NCBI RefSeq assembly: GCF_004341035.1 | Contig: NZ_SLXK01000043.1 | Coordinates: 1 to 35,808 of the forward strand | Reading direction: 5' to 3' | Length of the DNA: 35,808 nucleotides | From: Scopulibacillus darangshiensis | GTDB lineage: Bacteria > Bacillota > Bacilli > Bacillales > Sporolactobacillaceae | Shown here: in pieces, positions 24,397-33,397 of the stretch | Layout: each line of letters begins with the position of its first letter | How positions within the stretch are numbered: position 1 is the first letter of the stretch | Notes under the pieces: generated by a model | Seen by the model: the letters and a program-made list of their open reading frames with translations, nothing else | Database searches by the model: none | What the model was told of the DNA's origin: nothing | Translations under genes and position numbers: made by a program

Positions 24397-26442
24397 ATGA
24401 AGCAATTGAGACCCCCTTCAGTACCCCTTTTTACAGTTGATCCTTATTTTAGCGTCTGGTCAGCTAGCGATCATCTCTATGATGATCATACCGTGCATTG
24501 GACAAACAAACGCAACAGCATGGTCGGAATTATAAGGATAGATGGAAAGCCAAGGATTTTCATGGGTAAAATAAACATGGATGATGTGGAAAACTATGAG
24601 GAACCCACCTCGCTGAATCAAAAGAGTCTAAAGGTTGAACCTCTAACAACCACATACTTATTTGCCGGAGAAGGTATTGAACTTGAAGTTATTTTTGCTA
24701 CTCCTCTGCTTCCCAATGATTTAGATCTATTGTCGAGGCCGGCTTCGTATGTCACTTTCAATGTGCGTTCCACAGATGATGAACCCCATGATGTCAGCAT
24801 TTATTTTGATATATCTGGTGAATGGTGTGTCAATACGACAGACCAAGTCATTGTTTGGGAGCGCAAAACAATCAATGATAATATTGTCACCATGCGCATG
24901 GGAACCGAAGAACAATCTGTTTTAAAACGGGCTGGAGATGATACGAGGATTGACTGGGGCTATTGTTATCTCGCTGCGCCTCAATCAAGTCTTTTAGAAA
25001 CTGCCATTCACTCTTACCGGGGAAGAAAGCAGTTTGTGGAAACTGGACAAATCCCCAAGAATGACGATGGCGGTCAGCCCCAGCCTGTGGCAGAGGATAC
25101 CCCCGTTATGGCTGCTGTATTAGATATTGAACTGACAAATGAGAAACGCCAATCATCATGCTATTTGGTTGCAGCGTACGATGATATTCATGCCATTGAA
25201 TATTTTGGTGAACATTTAGATGCCTATTGGCGGAGGACAGGGATGTCATTCGATGACATGATCATCGCAGCTGTATCCGAATATAATGACATCCAACAAA
25301 AGTGTAAGGATTTTAACCTTCAATTGATCAATGACAGTACCCAAGCAGGCGGAGAAAAGTATAAGGACATGCTTTCATTAGCATACAGACAGGCGATTGC
25401 TGCACACAAGTTGGTTGCTGATGAAAGCGGGGAAGTCTTATTTTTCTCTAAAGAAAACTTTAGTAATGGCTGTATTGCCACGGTTGATGTCAGTTATCCT
25501 TCCATGCCGCTCTTTTTGCTTTATAATCCTGAATTAGTAAAAGGGATGATGAGGCCAATATTTCAGTACGCAGACAGTGAGGATTGGATTTTTAATTTTG
25601 CTCCCCACGACGTTGGGTGTTATCCCCAAGCAAATGGCCAGGTTTATGGAGAGAACAGATTGGAGAATCAAATGCCGATTGAAGAATGCGGCAACATGCT
25701 GATCATGGCTGCTTCCGTTTGTTTGTTTGGAAAGGATGCCGAATTTGCAAATGATCACTGGAACCTGTTGACCAAATGGGCAAATTATTTAAAGGAAAAT
25801 GGATTAGACCCGGAACATCAATTATGTACAGACGATTTTGCCGGACACTTGGCGCATAATGCTAACCTTTCCATAAAAGCAATTCTTGGAATTGGTGCAT
25901 ATGCTCGTATGTGTCAATTAACAGGGAATTCTGATGGCCATCTCTATTTAGAGGCGGCCAAAGAAATGGCGTTGAAGTGGTTAAGCATGGCAAATAGTGG
26001 TGACCATTATAAACTTACTTTTAATGGGGCTCCGGATACTTGGAGTCAAAAATATAATTTAGTCTGGGATCGCCTTCTTGGTCTTCACCTATTCCCTGAA
26101 GACTTATTGGAAAAAGAAATTGATTTTTATCTTTCAAAACAAAACAAGTTTGGAACTCCTCTCGATAATAGAAAGACGTATACAAAAGCTGATTGGCTTG
26201 TTTGGAGTGCGAGCTTGTCAAAATCGAAGGAAACCTTTGAGCGAATGATTGCACCACTGTGGGATTTCCTCAATGAATCACCAAGTAGGGTACCATTTAC
26301 CGATTGGTATGATACGGTCAATGGGAAGCAAATGAATTTTCAGAACAGATCCGTTGTAGGAGGTATGTTTATTAAATTACTTGTTGAACATGCTTCAAGC
26401 CAACCTCAAGGTGTCCAAAGAAGTAGACCATATGGTTTATAA
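24397..26442 (+). CDS. Glutaminase-A-like six-hairpin protein (DUF5127/DUF4965/DUF1793)
   Basis: A 681-aa protein of the family annotated as glutaminase A or DUF4965. The N-terminus (RPPSVPLFTVDPYFSVWSAS, then HWTNKRNSMVGIIRIDG) is the DUF5127 beta-sandwich. The middle and C-terminus (DVSYPSMPLFLLYNPELV, WIFNFAPHDVGCYPQANGQ, EECGNMLIMAA, TWSQKYNLVWDRLLGL, VPFTDWYDT) form the (alpha/alpha)6 barrel. Related family members are usually exported, but no signal peptide is visible here, so this one is probably cytoplasmic. In sugar-utilisation loci these proteins more plausibly act as glycosidases than as glutaminases; the reaction is unknown. AAAGGATGTG precedes the ATG. A terminator follows. Confidence 0.85.
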   Translation: MKQLRPPSVPLFTVDPYFSVWSASDHLYDDHTVHWTNKRNSMVGIIRIDGKPRIFMGKINMDDVENYEEPTSLNQKSLKVEPLTTTYLFAGEGIELEVIFATPLLPNDLDLLSRPASYVTFNVRSTDDEPHDVSIYFDISGEWCVNTTDQVIVWERKTINDNIVTMRMGTEEQSVLKRAGDDTRIDWGYCYLAAPQSSLLETAIHSYRGRKQFVETGQIPKNDDGGQPQPVAEDTPVMAAVLDIELTNEKRQSSCYLVAAYDDIHAIEYFGEHLDAYWRRTGMSFDDMIIAAVSEYNDIQQKCKDFNLQLINDSTQAGGEKYKDMLSLAYRQAIAAHKLVADESGEVLFFSKENFSNGCIATVDVSYPSMPLFLLYNPELVKGMMRPIFQYADSEDWIFNFAPHDVGCYPQANGQVYGENRLENQMPIEECGNMLIMAASVCLFGKDAEFANDHWNLLTKWANYLKENGLDPEHQLCTDDFAGHLAHNANLSIKAILGIGAYARMCQLTGNSDGHLYLEAAKEMALKWLSMANSGDHYKLTFNGAPDTWSQKYNLVWDRLLGLHLFPEDLLEKEIDFYLSKQNKFGTPLDNRKTYTKADWLVWSASLSKSKETFERMIAPLWDFLNESPSRVPFTDWYDTVNGKQMNFQNRSVVGGMFIKLLVEHASSQPQGVQRSRPYGL

Positions 26443-26507
26443 CGGCCAACATCTCGATGAAATTACGGAATTTTGGAATTAGCAGGGACTTCTATTAAAG
26501 GACATGG

Positions 26508-26536
26508 AAAGGCTTGGCGATATGCCAAGCCTTTTT
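26508..26536 (+). terminator. Terminator after the DUF4965 gene
   Basis: An 11-bp stem AAAGGCTTGGC / GCCAAGCCTTT with a 5-nt loop and a TTTTT tail. It lies directly before the remains of a permease gene. Confidence 0.85.
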
Positions 26537-26576
26537 ACAAGTAGAATACAAGAAATATAGTCGGTTTAACATTCAG

Positions 26577-26825
26577 TTTTGTTCACAATCTTTAGATGAT
26601 AAGTTATATCCATTGCAACTCGTACTAAGATCAATCCTGGTGCAAAATCAAGCAGCCTATTTGGACAATGGCGGCTCAACATTTGGTGTAGCGGATCAAG
26701 TGTTACTGGCAGAAAGTATGAAATATGCCATGATAATCATTGCGAGTCTCCCCGTGCTTGTTTTGTACCCATTTATTCAGAAACATTTTGTTAAAGGCGT
26801 TATGATCGGTTCTATAAAAGGTTGA
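26577..26825 (+). pseudogene. C-terminal remnant of an LplC-type ABC permease gene
   Basis: About 83 codons remain in frame, equal to the last quarter of a permease: DDKLYPLQLVLRSILVQNQ, then ESMKYAMIIIASLPVLVLYPF and the family end HFVKGVMIGSIKG. More than half of its last 39 residues match the intact LplC-type protein at 19586. The N-terminus, all the earlier helices and the EAA loop are missing, and the preceding codons (from about 26514) run into a terminator, so it cannot be functional. It shows that another LplB/LplC importer once preceded the GH51 gene and was lost by deletion, leaving the junction beside the DUF4965 gene. Confidence 0.85.
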
Positions 26826-26871
26826 TCATTATTTAAAATATTACTCGGATAATAGAAAGGATAGATTTATA

Positions 26872-28890
26872 ATGACCAAAACGGCTAATATACAAATTAA
26901 TGGAAGTAAGATTGGCGAGGATAAAATTAATCCATTTTTATTTGGGCATTTCGTAGAGGATATTAGAGATCACATGGATGCAATGCTCGCTTATGAACTT
27001 AAAGATATGGACTTTGAACACGAAGATATTAATAGAAAAGGTGTTTCTGGCTCATGGAATCCAATAACAAATGGCCAGAATACAACATTCGCACTAGAAC
27101 CAGCTGCTCCGAAGCATACCGGACATAGTCAAAGGATTAGAATATTTAGCGATGATCAATGCTATGGGGGAATTGCCCAAAAGGTCTCGGTCAATGGCAG
27201 TGTCACATACAACGTTCAATTGTTTGCAAGATCCTCTACAGAGATTAAAAATATCAGATGCGACATCATCGATAGAAATACTAAGGAAAAGCTATGTGAA
27301 GCAAAGGTTGATATCACCAGTCATGATTGGCGGGAATACAAGGGTCAATTAGTTCCTAAAAAGGATTGTAACAATGCCGAATTCAGAATTCTTATAAGTT
27401 CTAAAGGCGCTTCATGGCGGGATTCGGTTGCGACAGGGAATCTCTGGATTGATCATGTTTCAGTTCAGCCTGAGAACAGTTTGAATAACATTAATAAGCT
27501 TGTCTTTGACATGGCTCGAGATTTAAATGCCGGTATTATGCGCTTGGGTGGAAATTATATCAGTGCCTATCACTGGGAACATGGTGTGGGTTCTATGTAC
27601 GAAAGACCGGTTATGTTAAATGAAGCATGGGATACATTAGCTTGTAAATATTTCGGAACTGATGAATTTCTTCGCTTTTGTGATGATTTAGGTGTTGCAG
27701 CTCAAATTTGTGTGAATGACGGTTCGGGGACACCAGAGGAAGCGGCCCGTTGGATAGAATATTGTAATGGTGATGAGAACACAGAAATGGGAGCCAAGAG
27801 GGCACGAAATGGTCATGCCAGTCCTTATGGGGTTAAATATTGGGAAATAGGAAATGAAGTCTGGGGGTCTTGGCAAGTCGGGCATTGTAAGGCAGAAGAG
27901 TATGCCGAAAGATGTGTTCGGTTTGCTAAAGCTATGAAAAAGGCAGATCCCGAAATTATCTTATTGGGTTGTGGCCACACAGACCCAGAATGGAACAAGG
28001 CAGTCCTTGAGATTGCAGGTGAATATATCGATTACCTCACCTTACATATTTATCAAGGGTATAACCATTTTGGTTTTATCAACCATGATGTCCCTCGGGA
28101 AGAAAAATATAAGGCGATGGTTTCTTACCCGGAGATTACTCATCATTTTTTAAAAGATGTAAAGGAAGACATGAAGAACTACCCTCACGTGAAGCTTGCA
28201 ATCACTGAATATAATACCATGTATTATCCAAACAAGGTTAGAAAAGGGTTACCGAATGAACATACTCTTGAAGCAGCTGTTGCAAATGCTGGTAACTTTA
28301 ATGAGTTCATAAGAAATTGCAGCCTTATTCAAATAGGTAATTTCTCAGATCTCGTAAATGGTTGGCTTGGCGGCTGTATTCGTGTTGGTGATTATTATGC
28401 TGATCAATTCAGGGGCAAGGAACCTGGATGGAGTGGAAAAGGTGATGTTGTCTATGGAACACCTACCTACCATACGATGAAAATGTACGCAAACCAGGAT
28501 ATTACTTACCTAGTAAATGTTGATGTCGAATGTGACACATTTAATGTCATGAGTAAAAACAACAAATTTAGTCTTGAAAACTTACCTGAGCTTGATGTCG
28601 TTTCATGTATTAATGACGATAAAAACCTGCTAACAGTCTTTGTAGTTAATAGAAGTCTCGAGGATGTCCAAGTTGATATTTGTTCGAAAGACTTTGTGAT
28701 GGACCGATCTGTCAGGGTTGGAGAAGTAACAGGTTCAGATATTGATAGTATTAATGATGTGTTTGAACCAGAAAATATTATTTGTCGCTATGAGGAATTT
28801 ACCATGGAATCAGAATCGGACAATATTCACTATATTTTAAAGGCACATTCAGTCTATGTTTTTGAAATAAAGGGTCAGATATTATCTTAA
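26872..28890 (+). CDS. Glycoside hydrolase family 51 alpha-L-arabinofuranosidase
   Basis: Retaining arabinofuranosidase, cytoplasmic, 672 aa. The start (INPFLFGHFVEDIRDHMD) is the family pattern. A jelly-roll insert resembling a CBM4/9-type module lies at about residues 85-195 (GGIAQKVSVNGSVTYNVQLFARS), making it longer than the ~500-aa AbfA-type enzymes. The barrel has acid/base E329 in WEIGNEVWG and nucleophile E446 in AITEYN. A beta-sandwich ends the protein. GAAAGGAT precedes the ATG. It follows a destroyed permease gene, so it may originally have belonged to a different transporter cluster, and its link to the mannoside locus is uncertain. It should release terminal arabinofuranose from imported arabino-oligosaccharides. 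Confidence 0.93.
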   Translation: MTKTANIQINGSKIGEDKINPFLFGHFVEDIRDHMDAMLAYELKDMDFEHEDINRKGVSGSWNPITNGQNTTFALEPAAPKHTGHSQRIRIFSDDQCYGGIAQKVSVNGSVTYNVQLFARSSTEIKNIRCDIIDRNTKEKLCEAKVDITSHDWREYKGQLVPKKDCNNAEFRILISSKGASWRDSVATGNLWIDHVSVQPENSLNNINKLVFDMARDLNAGIMRLGGNYISAYHWEHGVGSMYERPVMLNEAWDTLACKYFGTDEFLRFCDDLGVAAQICVNDGSGTPEEAARWIEYCNGDENTEMGAKRARNGHASPYGVKYWEIGNEVWGSWQVGHCKAEEYAERCVRFAKAMKKADPEIILLGCGHTDPEWNKAVLEIAGEYIDYLTLHIYQGYNHFGFINHDVPREEKYKAMVSYPEITHHFLKDVKEDMKNYPHVKLAITEYNTMYYPNKVRKGLPNEHTLEAAVANAGNFNEFIRNCSLIQIGNFSDLVNGWLGGCIRVGDYYADQFRGKEPGWSGKGDVVYGTPTYHTMKMYANQDITYLVNVDVECDTFNVMSKNNKFSLENLPELDVVSCINDDKNLLTVFVVNRSLEDVQVDICSKDFVMDRSVRVGEVTGSDIDSINDVFEPENIICRYEEFTMESESDNIHYILKAHSVYVFEIKGQILS

Positions 28891-28924
28891 TTTCTGTTTT
28901 CCAAAAAATATTTAATTACTTTCG

Positions 28925-28964
28925 AGAAGCGTTGCACTTCATATGATGAGCAACGCTTCTTTAT
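28925..28964 (+). terminator. Terminator after the GH51 gene
   Basis: An 11-bp stem AGAAGCGTTGC / GCAACGCTTCT with a 14-nt loop, followed by a short TTA run. It ends the plus-strand glycan region. Confidence 0.75.
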
Positions 28965-29199
28965 GTAATTGACTCCACCATGATAGGGAAAAATTAGTTC
29001 ACAGTAAAATAGAAAATCTAGAGAAAAAATATTAATATTCTGGTGAAAAGATCAGTTCGAAAACATCACGAAATATAAACATCAGGAGGATGCAAAAATT
29101 TTTAAATAAACATTCCTCTTGCCTCACCGCCATCCTTATGGTATGTTGGAATACCGTTGTCGCATTCGGGCGAAAATTCTCATAAGGAGGTAACTGAGC
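28965..29199. other. Intergenic region before helD
   Basis: No gene beyond a doubtful 31-codon frame (29090-29185) whose GGAGG abuts its ATG. Holds the helD promoter listed next. Confidence 0.5.
29119..29147 (+). promoter_or_regulatory. Candidate sigma-A promoter of helD
   Basis: TTGCCT (29119-29124), 17 bases, TATGTT (29142-29147). The start near 29154 would leave a leader of about 45 nt with an AAGGAGG site. Confidence 0.5.
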
Positions 29200-31341
29200 T
29201 TGGAAAAGTTTCAAAGTGCCTATCGTTGCGAGCAGCAGCAGCTCAGCCAAATTGCTGCCGAGATTGAAAACCAATTAGCGAAACTCGAGAACATGCCGCG
29301 CTATGCCGGCGAAGATCTGACAGAGCAAGCACTAGAGGATGTCAGGGAAAGGGCGAGGAAGAGTCTTAGAATCGCCAAAGAAGAGCCGTATTTCGGCAGG
29401 CTTGATTTCGAAGAGGACGGACAAGGTAAGCCGAAGCCGCTTTACATCGGGAAAGCCGGCGTGGCGGGCGAAGAATCAGTTGATCCGCTGATCATTGATT
29501 GGCGTGCCCCGGTGGCAAGCATGTTCTATTCATTTACCGGCGGAGAAGAACCAGCCTTTTATAACTCCCCTGAAGGGCTCATTGAAGGGGATATCCATCT
29601 GAAGCGAAATATCGCGATTCGAACACAGGTCTTGCAGCGGGTTGTTGATACATACGTCAGGGGCGGAGATGACCCCTCCGTGTCAGATGAATTCCTCCTT
29701 TACCGCTTAGGCGAGAACAAGGATCACCGCCTGCGCGATATTGTGTCCACCATCCAATCTGAACAAAATGATATTATTCGGTCACAAAAGAACACTCCCC
29801 TTATTATACAGGGTGTCGCCGGGAGCGGGAAAACTACTGTAGCCCTGCATCGCCTCGCTTATCTGATCTACGAATACCGTGAACATATCCTTGCAGAAAA
29901 AATGATTATCTTTGCCCCTAATGCCATGTTTCTCGATTATATTTCCAATGTCTTGCCCGAGTTAGGCGTTGGCGGCATTCAGCAGACCACCTTTAATGAT
30001 TGGGCCCTCGATCTGCTTGACCATGAGATCAAATTGAAGGACCCATCGGAAAAATTGTTTGAGTGGTTCGAAATCAGGGAAGCGAAACGGATTGTCACAG
30101 ATGACGGTCCGGAAAAATTCAAAGGATCATCGGCCTTCATGCGCATGATTGACGAGTGCTTTAACAAATATGAAAATTCAGCTGTGCCAACCAAGGCTTT
30201 TGTTGCATGGGATGGCACAGCTTTAGCAGCGGATACCATTCAAAGGTGGTACGCCGAACAAGAACGTTATCCGCTGGCAAAAAGAAGAGAACGGATCACA
30301 AACAGAATTAAGAACTGGATTGACTCGGAAGTTAAGAAAGTTCCGGAGCGCCATCTGCAAAAAGAGCTGAAGAAAAAAGCAAGCCAAAGGCTGCGTTCCT
30401 ATTTGAAATCATGGCCAAAGCACACGCCATTATCTTTTTATCAAAGCCTTTTTAACGAAAAAAAGCGTCCTGAATACGTCCCGCAATATATTGCGGAAAA
30501 CATCCCAAAGTCAATCGTAAAAACAACCTTCCAAAATTGTAAAAAGAAAGAGCTTGAGCAAGAGGACTTAGCACCGCTGGTCCTTATTCATCAGCGTCTT
30601 AATGGGATCGAAAGGAAAGACAAGTTCCATCATGTCGTCATCGATGAAGCACAAGACTTTTCACCTTTTCAAATTGAGGTGTTAAAAGCCAGAACGACCG
30701 GCAATTCATTTACGATTCTCGGAGACTTATCTCAAGGCATCCATGATTACCAAGGTATCCGCGAATGGAAAGAAATCCAAGATATCTTTGCAGGGGCCGC
30801 GGGTTATTTTGAACTAGAGAAAAGCTACCGCTCAACAATGGAGATCATTCATTTTGCCAACAAGATCATCTCTGCCGGAACCAAACCGGTGAGCTTAGCT
30901 GATCCTGTGTTCCGCAGCGGGGAAGAGGTCAAAACCATCGAGGTGCCACCTGATGAACGCGTCCATTCTATTATCCAGACGGTGTCAAAACTCCAAACGG
31001 ATGATGTGAACAGCATCGCTATCGCTCTTCGCACCGAAGCCGAATGCTTCAAGCTTCACAGTGAATTACAGGAAGCCGGCCTGACAGCTCACCTGATCCA
31101 TTCCGGACAAAGGGAATACGGCGGAGGACTTTCCATCATGCCGGTTTATTTAACCAAAGGCCTTGAATTTGATGCGGTATTATTAATCGATGTCGATGCC
31201 GATCATTATGAACAAACTGAGCGAGACGCAAAATTGCTGTACGTCGGCTGCACTCGCGCCCTTCATGACCTGTGGCTGTTTTACTCCAGTGAGCCTTCAC
31301 CTTTGTTAAGGGATGTTAACAAGGGGCACGAAATAATATAA
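29200..31341 (+). CDS. helD: HelD, RNA polymerase-associated UvrD-like helicase
   Basis: Superfamily-1 ATPase that in Bacillus binds RNA polymerase and strips it from DNA to recycle stalled complexes. The 713-aa product has an N-terminal coiled-coil arm (about 1-60; QQQLSQIAAEIENQLAKLENM) and the family motif DPLIIDWRAPVASMFYSF. Walker A is GVAGSGKTT (G205-T213), the Walker B/DEAQ box is VVIDEAQDFSPFQ, motif III is FTILGDLSQGI, and the C-terminal motifs include LTKGLEFDAVLLID and LLYVGCTRALHDL. The TTG start is set by AAGGAGG nine bases upstream. It is a little shorter than B. subtilis HelD (about 770 aa). It stands alone, with its own promoter and a shared bidirectional terminator towards the convergent P450 gene. 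Confidence 0.93.
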   Translation: MEKFQSAYRCEQQQLSQIAAEIENQLAKLENMPRYAGEDLTEQALEDVRERARKSLRIAKEEPYFGRLDFEEDGQGKPKPLYIGKAGVAGEESVDPLIIDWRAPVASMFYSFTGGEEPAFYNSPEGLIEGDIHLKRNIAIRTQVLQRVVDTYVRGGDDPSVSDEFLLYRLGENKDHRLRDIVSTIQSEQNDIIRSQKNTPLIIQGVAGSGKTTVALHRLAYLIYEYREHILAEKMIIFAPNAMFLDYISNVLPELGVGGIQQTTFNDWALDLLDHEIKLKDPSEKLFEWFEIREAKRIVTDDGPEKFKGSSAFMRMIDECFNKYENSAVPTKAFVAWDGTALAADTIQRWYAEQERYPLAKRRERITNRIKNWIDSEVKKVPERHLQKELKKKASQRLRSYLKSWPKHTPLSFYQSLFNEKKRPEYVPQYIAENIPKSIVKTTFQNCKKKELEQEDLAPLVLIHQRLNGIERKDKFHHVVIDEAQDFSPFQIEVLKARTTGNSFTILGDLSQGIHDYQGIREWKEIQDIFAGAAGYFELEKSYRSTMEIIHFANKIISAGTKPVSLADPVFRSGEEVKTIEVPPDERVHSIIQTVSKLQTDDVNSIAIALRTEAECFKLHSELQEAGLTAHLIHSGQREYGGGLSIMPVYLTKGLEFDAVLLIDVDADHYEQTERDAKLLYVGCTRALHDLWLFYSSEPSPLLRDVNKGHEII

Positions 31342-31357
31342 GAATAATAGGATGTAA

Positions 31358-31382
31358 AACCCCATGTTCGGGACATGGGGTT
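31358..31382. terminator. Bidirectional terminator between helD and the P450 gene
   Basis: A 10-bp stem AACCCCATGT / ACATGGGGTT with a 5-nt loop. T-rich sequence follows on the plus strand (ATTAATTTT) and TTTTAC on the minus strand. It serves both convergent genes. Confidence 0.85.
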
Positions 31383-31389
31383 ATTAATT

Positions 31390-32613
31390 TTACCCAAAAG
31401 AAATAGGAAGTTCTTCAAGGGAGCGAAATCCAAATAATCTGCGCCATTGCAGTCTGTCATTTTCAAGTCGGAGGTTAGGAAGCTGCTGAAGCAGTGTGTT
31501 AATAGCTATTTGAGCTTCTAACCTGGCTAACGCGGAACCTAAGCAAAAATGATTTCCGGTGCCGAACGCGAGATGAGGGTTCGGCTCCCGTGTTATATCA
31601 AAAATGTCTGGATCGGTAAATCTCATTGGATCCCGATTTGCGGCTCCCAATAATAAATAAATCTGCTCACCGCTTTTGATCGTCGTTCCGCCAACTTCAG
31701 TGTCTTCGGCGGCAAAACGTGCGGTCAATTGGGTGGGACTCTCGAATCTCAAACATTCTTCGACTGCGGAACGAATGAGAGAAGGTTCTTCCTTCAATTT
31801 TATCAGCTGGTCAGGGTTTTTGAGCAGGGAGACCACACCATTGCCAATTAAATTTACAGTGGTTTCATGGCCGGCGATGATAAGCAATATACAAGTGGCT
31901 AACAGTTCATCTTCATCTAACTTATCGCCATCATCCGCTTCCCCCACTAGTTTGCTAATGAGGTCATCCTCAGGATAATGAAGCCGGTATTTAACAAGGG
32001 AACGGAAGTAGTCTAATAGTTCTGAAGCGGCAGCCTCTCCATCTAATGTTTTTTCGGTTCGGGTTAAATCAGTTGTACGAATAAGCAAATCAGCCCTTTT
32101 TCTAAACTGTGGATAGTCTTGGGGGGAAACACCCAATATTCTTGCTATGGTGGCCATTGCTAAGGGAAAAGCAAAATCGGATTTAACCTCCATTTCCCCA
32201 GCATCTTGCACTCTAACAAGCAGCTGGTGAGCTGTTTCTTCAATACTAGTTCGGACTGCTTCGATAGCATGTGGCGTGAATGCCTTGCTTACAAGCGAAC
32301 GGATCCGTGTATGGTCAGGAGGATTTTTAAAAAGCATCATATTTTTTTGGATGCGGATAAGCCGTTTGTTGTCTTTTGAATCCTTAGGAATTGGCATCCT
32401 GGTTTTGAAGTGGGGATGTTTTAGAATATGTAAAGCTTCTTTATAACCGGTAACAACCCAACCGTCGTGCTTGATTAATGTCCCTCTTTGTACGGGACCA
32501 TTGGAGTGAAGTTCCCGATAAAAAGGATACGGATTCACGAAAAACTCATCTGGGAATGAATTTAACCGGCTTGCGCCCATCTTTGGATTTGAAATAAGGG
32601 TTTCCTGTTTCAC
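31390..32613 (-). CDS. Cytochrome P450 (CYP107-like)
   Basis: Soluble haem monooxygenase, 407 aa, no membrane anchor. The three P450 landmarks are present: I-helix oxygen-binding AGHETT (A247-T252), E286-x-x-R289, and the haem-binding loop AFGTGNHFCLG with the iron ligand C357. The overall pattern (NPPDHTRIRSLVSKAFTP) is that of Bacillus class-I P450s of the CYP107/CYP109 type. No ferredoxin or reductase gene is adjacent, so it must borrow redox partners. The GTG start is seven bases after GGAGGTG. The promoter region holds a TATAAT box with a palindrome at the expected start site, suggesting repressor control. Substrate unknown. Confidence 0.93.
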   Translation of the reverse strand: MKQETLISNPKMGASRLNSFPDEFFVNPYPFYRELHSNGPVQRGTLIKHDGWVVTGYKEALHILKHPHFKTRMPIPKDSKDNKRLIRIQKNMMLFKNPPDHTRIRSLVSKAFTPHAIEAVRTSIEETAHQLLVRVQDAGEMEVKSDFAFPLAMATIARILGVSPQDYPQFRKRADLLIRTTDLTRTEKTLDGEAAASELLDYFRSLVKYRLHYPEDDLISKLVGEADDGDKLDEDELLATCILLIIAGHETTVNLIGNGVVSLLKNPDQLIKLKEEPSLIRSAVEECLRFESPTQLTARFAAEDTEVGGTTIKSGEQIYLLLGAANRDPMRFTDPDIFDITREPNPHLAFGTGNHFCLGSALARLEAQIAINTLLQQLPNLRLENDRLQWRRLFGFRSLEELPISFG

Positions 32614-32637
32614 TAGATAGCACCTCCGAAAAAATAG

Positions 32638-32667
32638 TTGTTAACCATTTTTAAAACAAGTTAACAA
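32638..32667. promoter_or_regulatory. Candidate operator of the P450 gene
   Basis: Inverted repeat TTGTTAAC (32638-32645) and GTTAACAA (32660-32667), 14 bases apart, between the P450 promoter and its ribosome binding site. It fits a dimeric repressor of the MarR/TetR kind, none of which is encoded in this window. Confidence 0.5.
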
Positions 32668-32673
32668 TTATTG

Positions 32674-32679
32674 ATTATA
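32674..32679 (-). promoter_or_regulatory. -10 box of the P450 gene
   Basis: TATAAT on the minus strand, with only a weak -35 (CTGTAA at 32702-32697, 17-base spacing). Transcription would begin at about 32667, at the edge of the palindrome. Confidence 0.5.
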
Positions 32680-32839
32680 CCATTTTTTTATTGAGATTAC
32701 AGCGTGTAAGCGATCAGGAAATTAAGGCGGTGCCACGTGAAAGATAGGAGCGATTCGTGCCCGTGGACCGGGAAAGGGCAGCACGGTCATCAAAAAGGTA
32801 AAAGCTTATCTATTTTATTTCACAACAACCCCGAAACAG

Positions 32840-33397
32840 TTATTGGTTAACAACTTTAACAAATTGCAGAATAATCGGTGCACCACGTGGAGGTGGACTA
32901 GAGTCTAAAAGGGTAAGAATGCCTTCCTGGACTTCATAAAATTGCGGAGGTTGCAAAATGCCATTGATATATAGATTAATATATGTGACGTCTCCAGGAT
33001 TTAAAATGTCTGTGCTTCCATATTGAGGTAACCCATCTTGGTTAGTATAAACCAACTTATTTCCATCGGATACGGTAGTGTATTGAAAAGTTTCCGCCTG
33101 CAATGTTCCCGTAGGTCCAGGAGGCCCAGTAGGTCCCGTAGCGCCCGTGGCCCCTGTAGCCCCAGTGGGTCCCTGAGGCCCTGGGGGACCAGGGCGGCAT
33201 GGGCATTTTCGTAGACAACAAATTAGACAATCACAGCAATCACAGCAATCAAAATGGTCGCAATCATCACATTTACAACAATGGAACAGATTGCAACATT
33301 CCAAACAGTGATGCTGATCATAAGTGATACAACACCGGTCATCACAATGGAAAAGAGTCACAGCCCTTCGTTTCCGATGCTCGAGATGGTTTGCCAT
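32840..33397 (-). CDS. Cys-rich collagen-like protein with C-terminal DUF4183 domain
   Basis: A 185-aa protein with three unlike parts. A basic start is followed by a Cys-rich block: 19 Cys between residues 18 and 67, many as CC or CDC pairs with His and Asp. Then come nine Gly-X-Y collagen triplets from G70 ([25 protein letters not shown]), and about 80 residues that fit DUF4183 ([35 protein letters not shown]). There is no signal peptide. Collagen-like and DUF4183 proteins of Bacillus are usually made in the mother cell and placed on the spore surface, and the Cys block could cross-link it into the coat, as for ExsY/CotY-type proteins (inference). AGGAGGGG fixes the ATG at 33397 over the ATG at 33415. 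No sigma-E/K promoter was identified with confidence. Confidence 0.85.
   Translation of the reverse strand: MANHLEHRKRRAVTLFHCDDRCCITYDQHHCLECCNLFHCCKCDDCDHFDCCDCCDCLICCLRKCPCRPGPPGPQGPTGATGATGATGPTGPPGPTGTLQAETFQYTTVSDGNKLVYTNQDGLPQYGSTDILNPGDVTYINLYINGILQPPQFYEVQEGILTLLDSSPPPRGAPIILQFVKVVNQ

Noticed and set aside
29090-29185. 31-codon frame ahead of helD
   Set aside because: GGAGG touches its ATG with no spacing, and the predicted helD promoter starts inside it.
33110-33190. Repeated GC-rich units resembling a CRISPR or minisatellite
   Set aside because: The repeat is the Gly-X-Y coding pattern of the collagen-like protein; there are no spacers.
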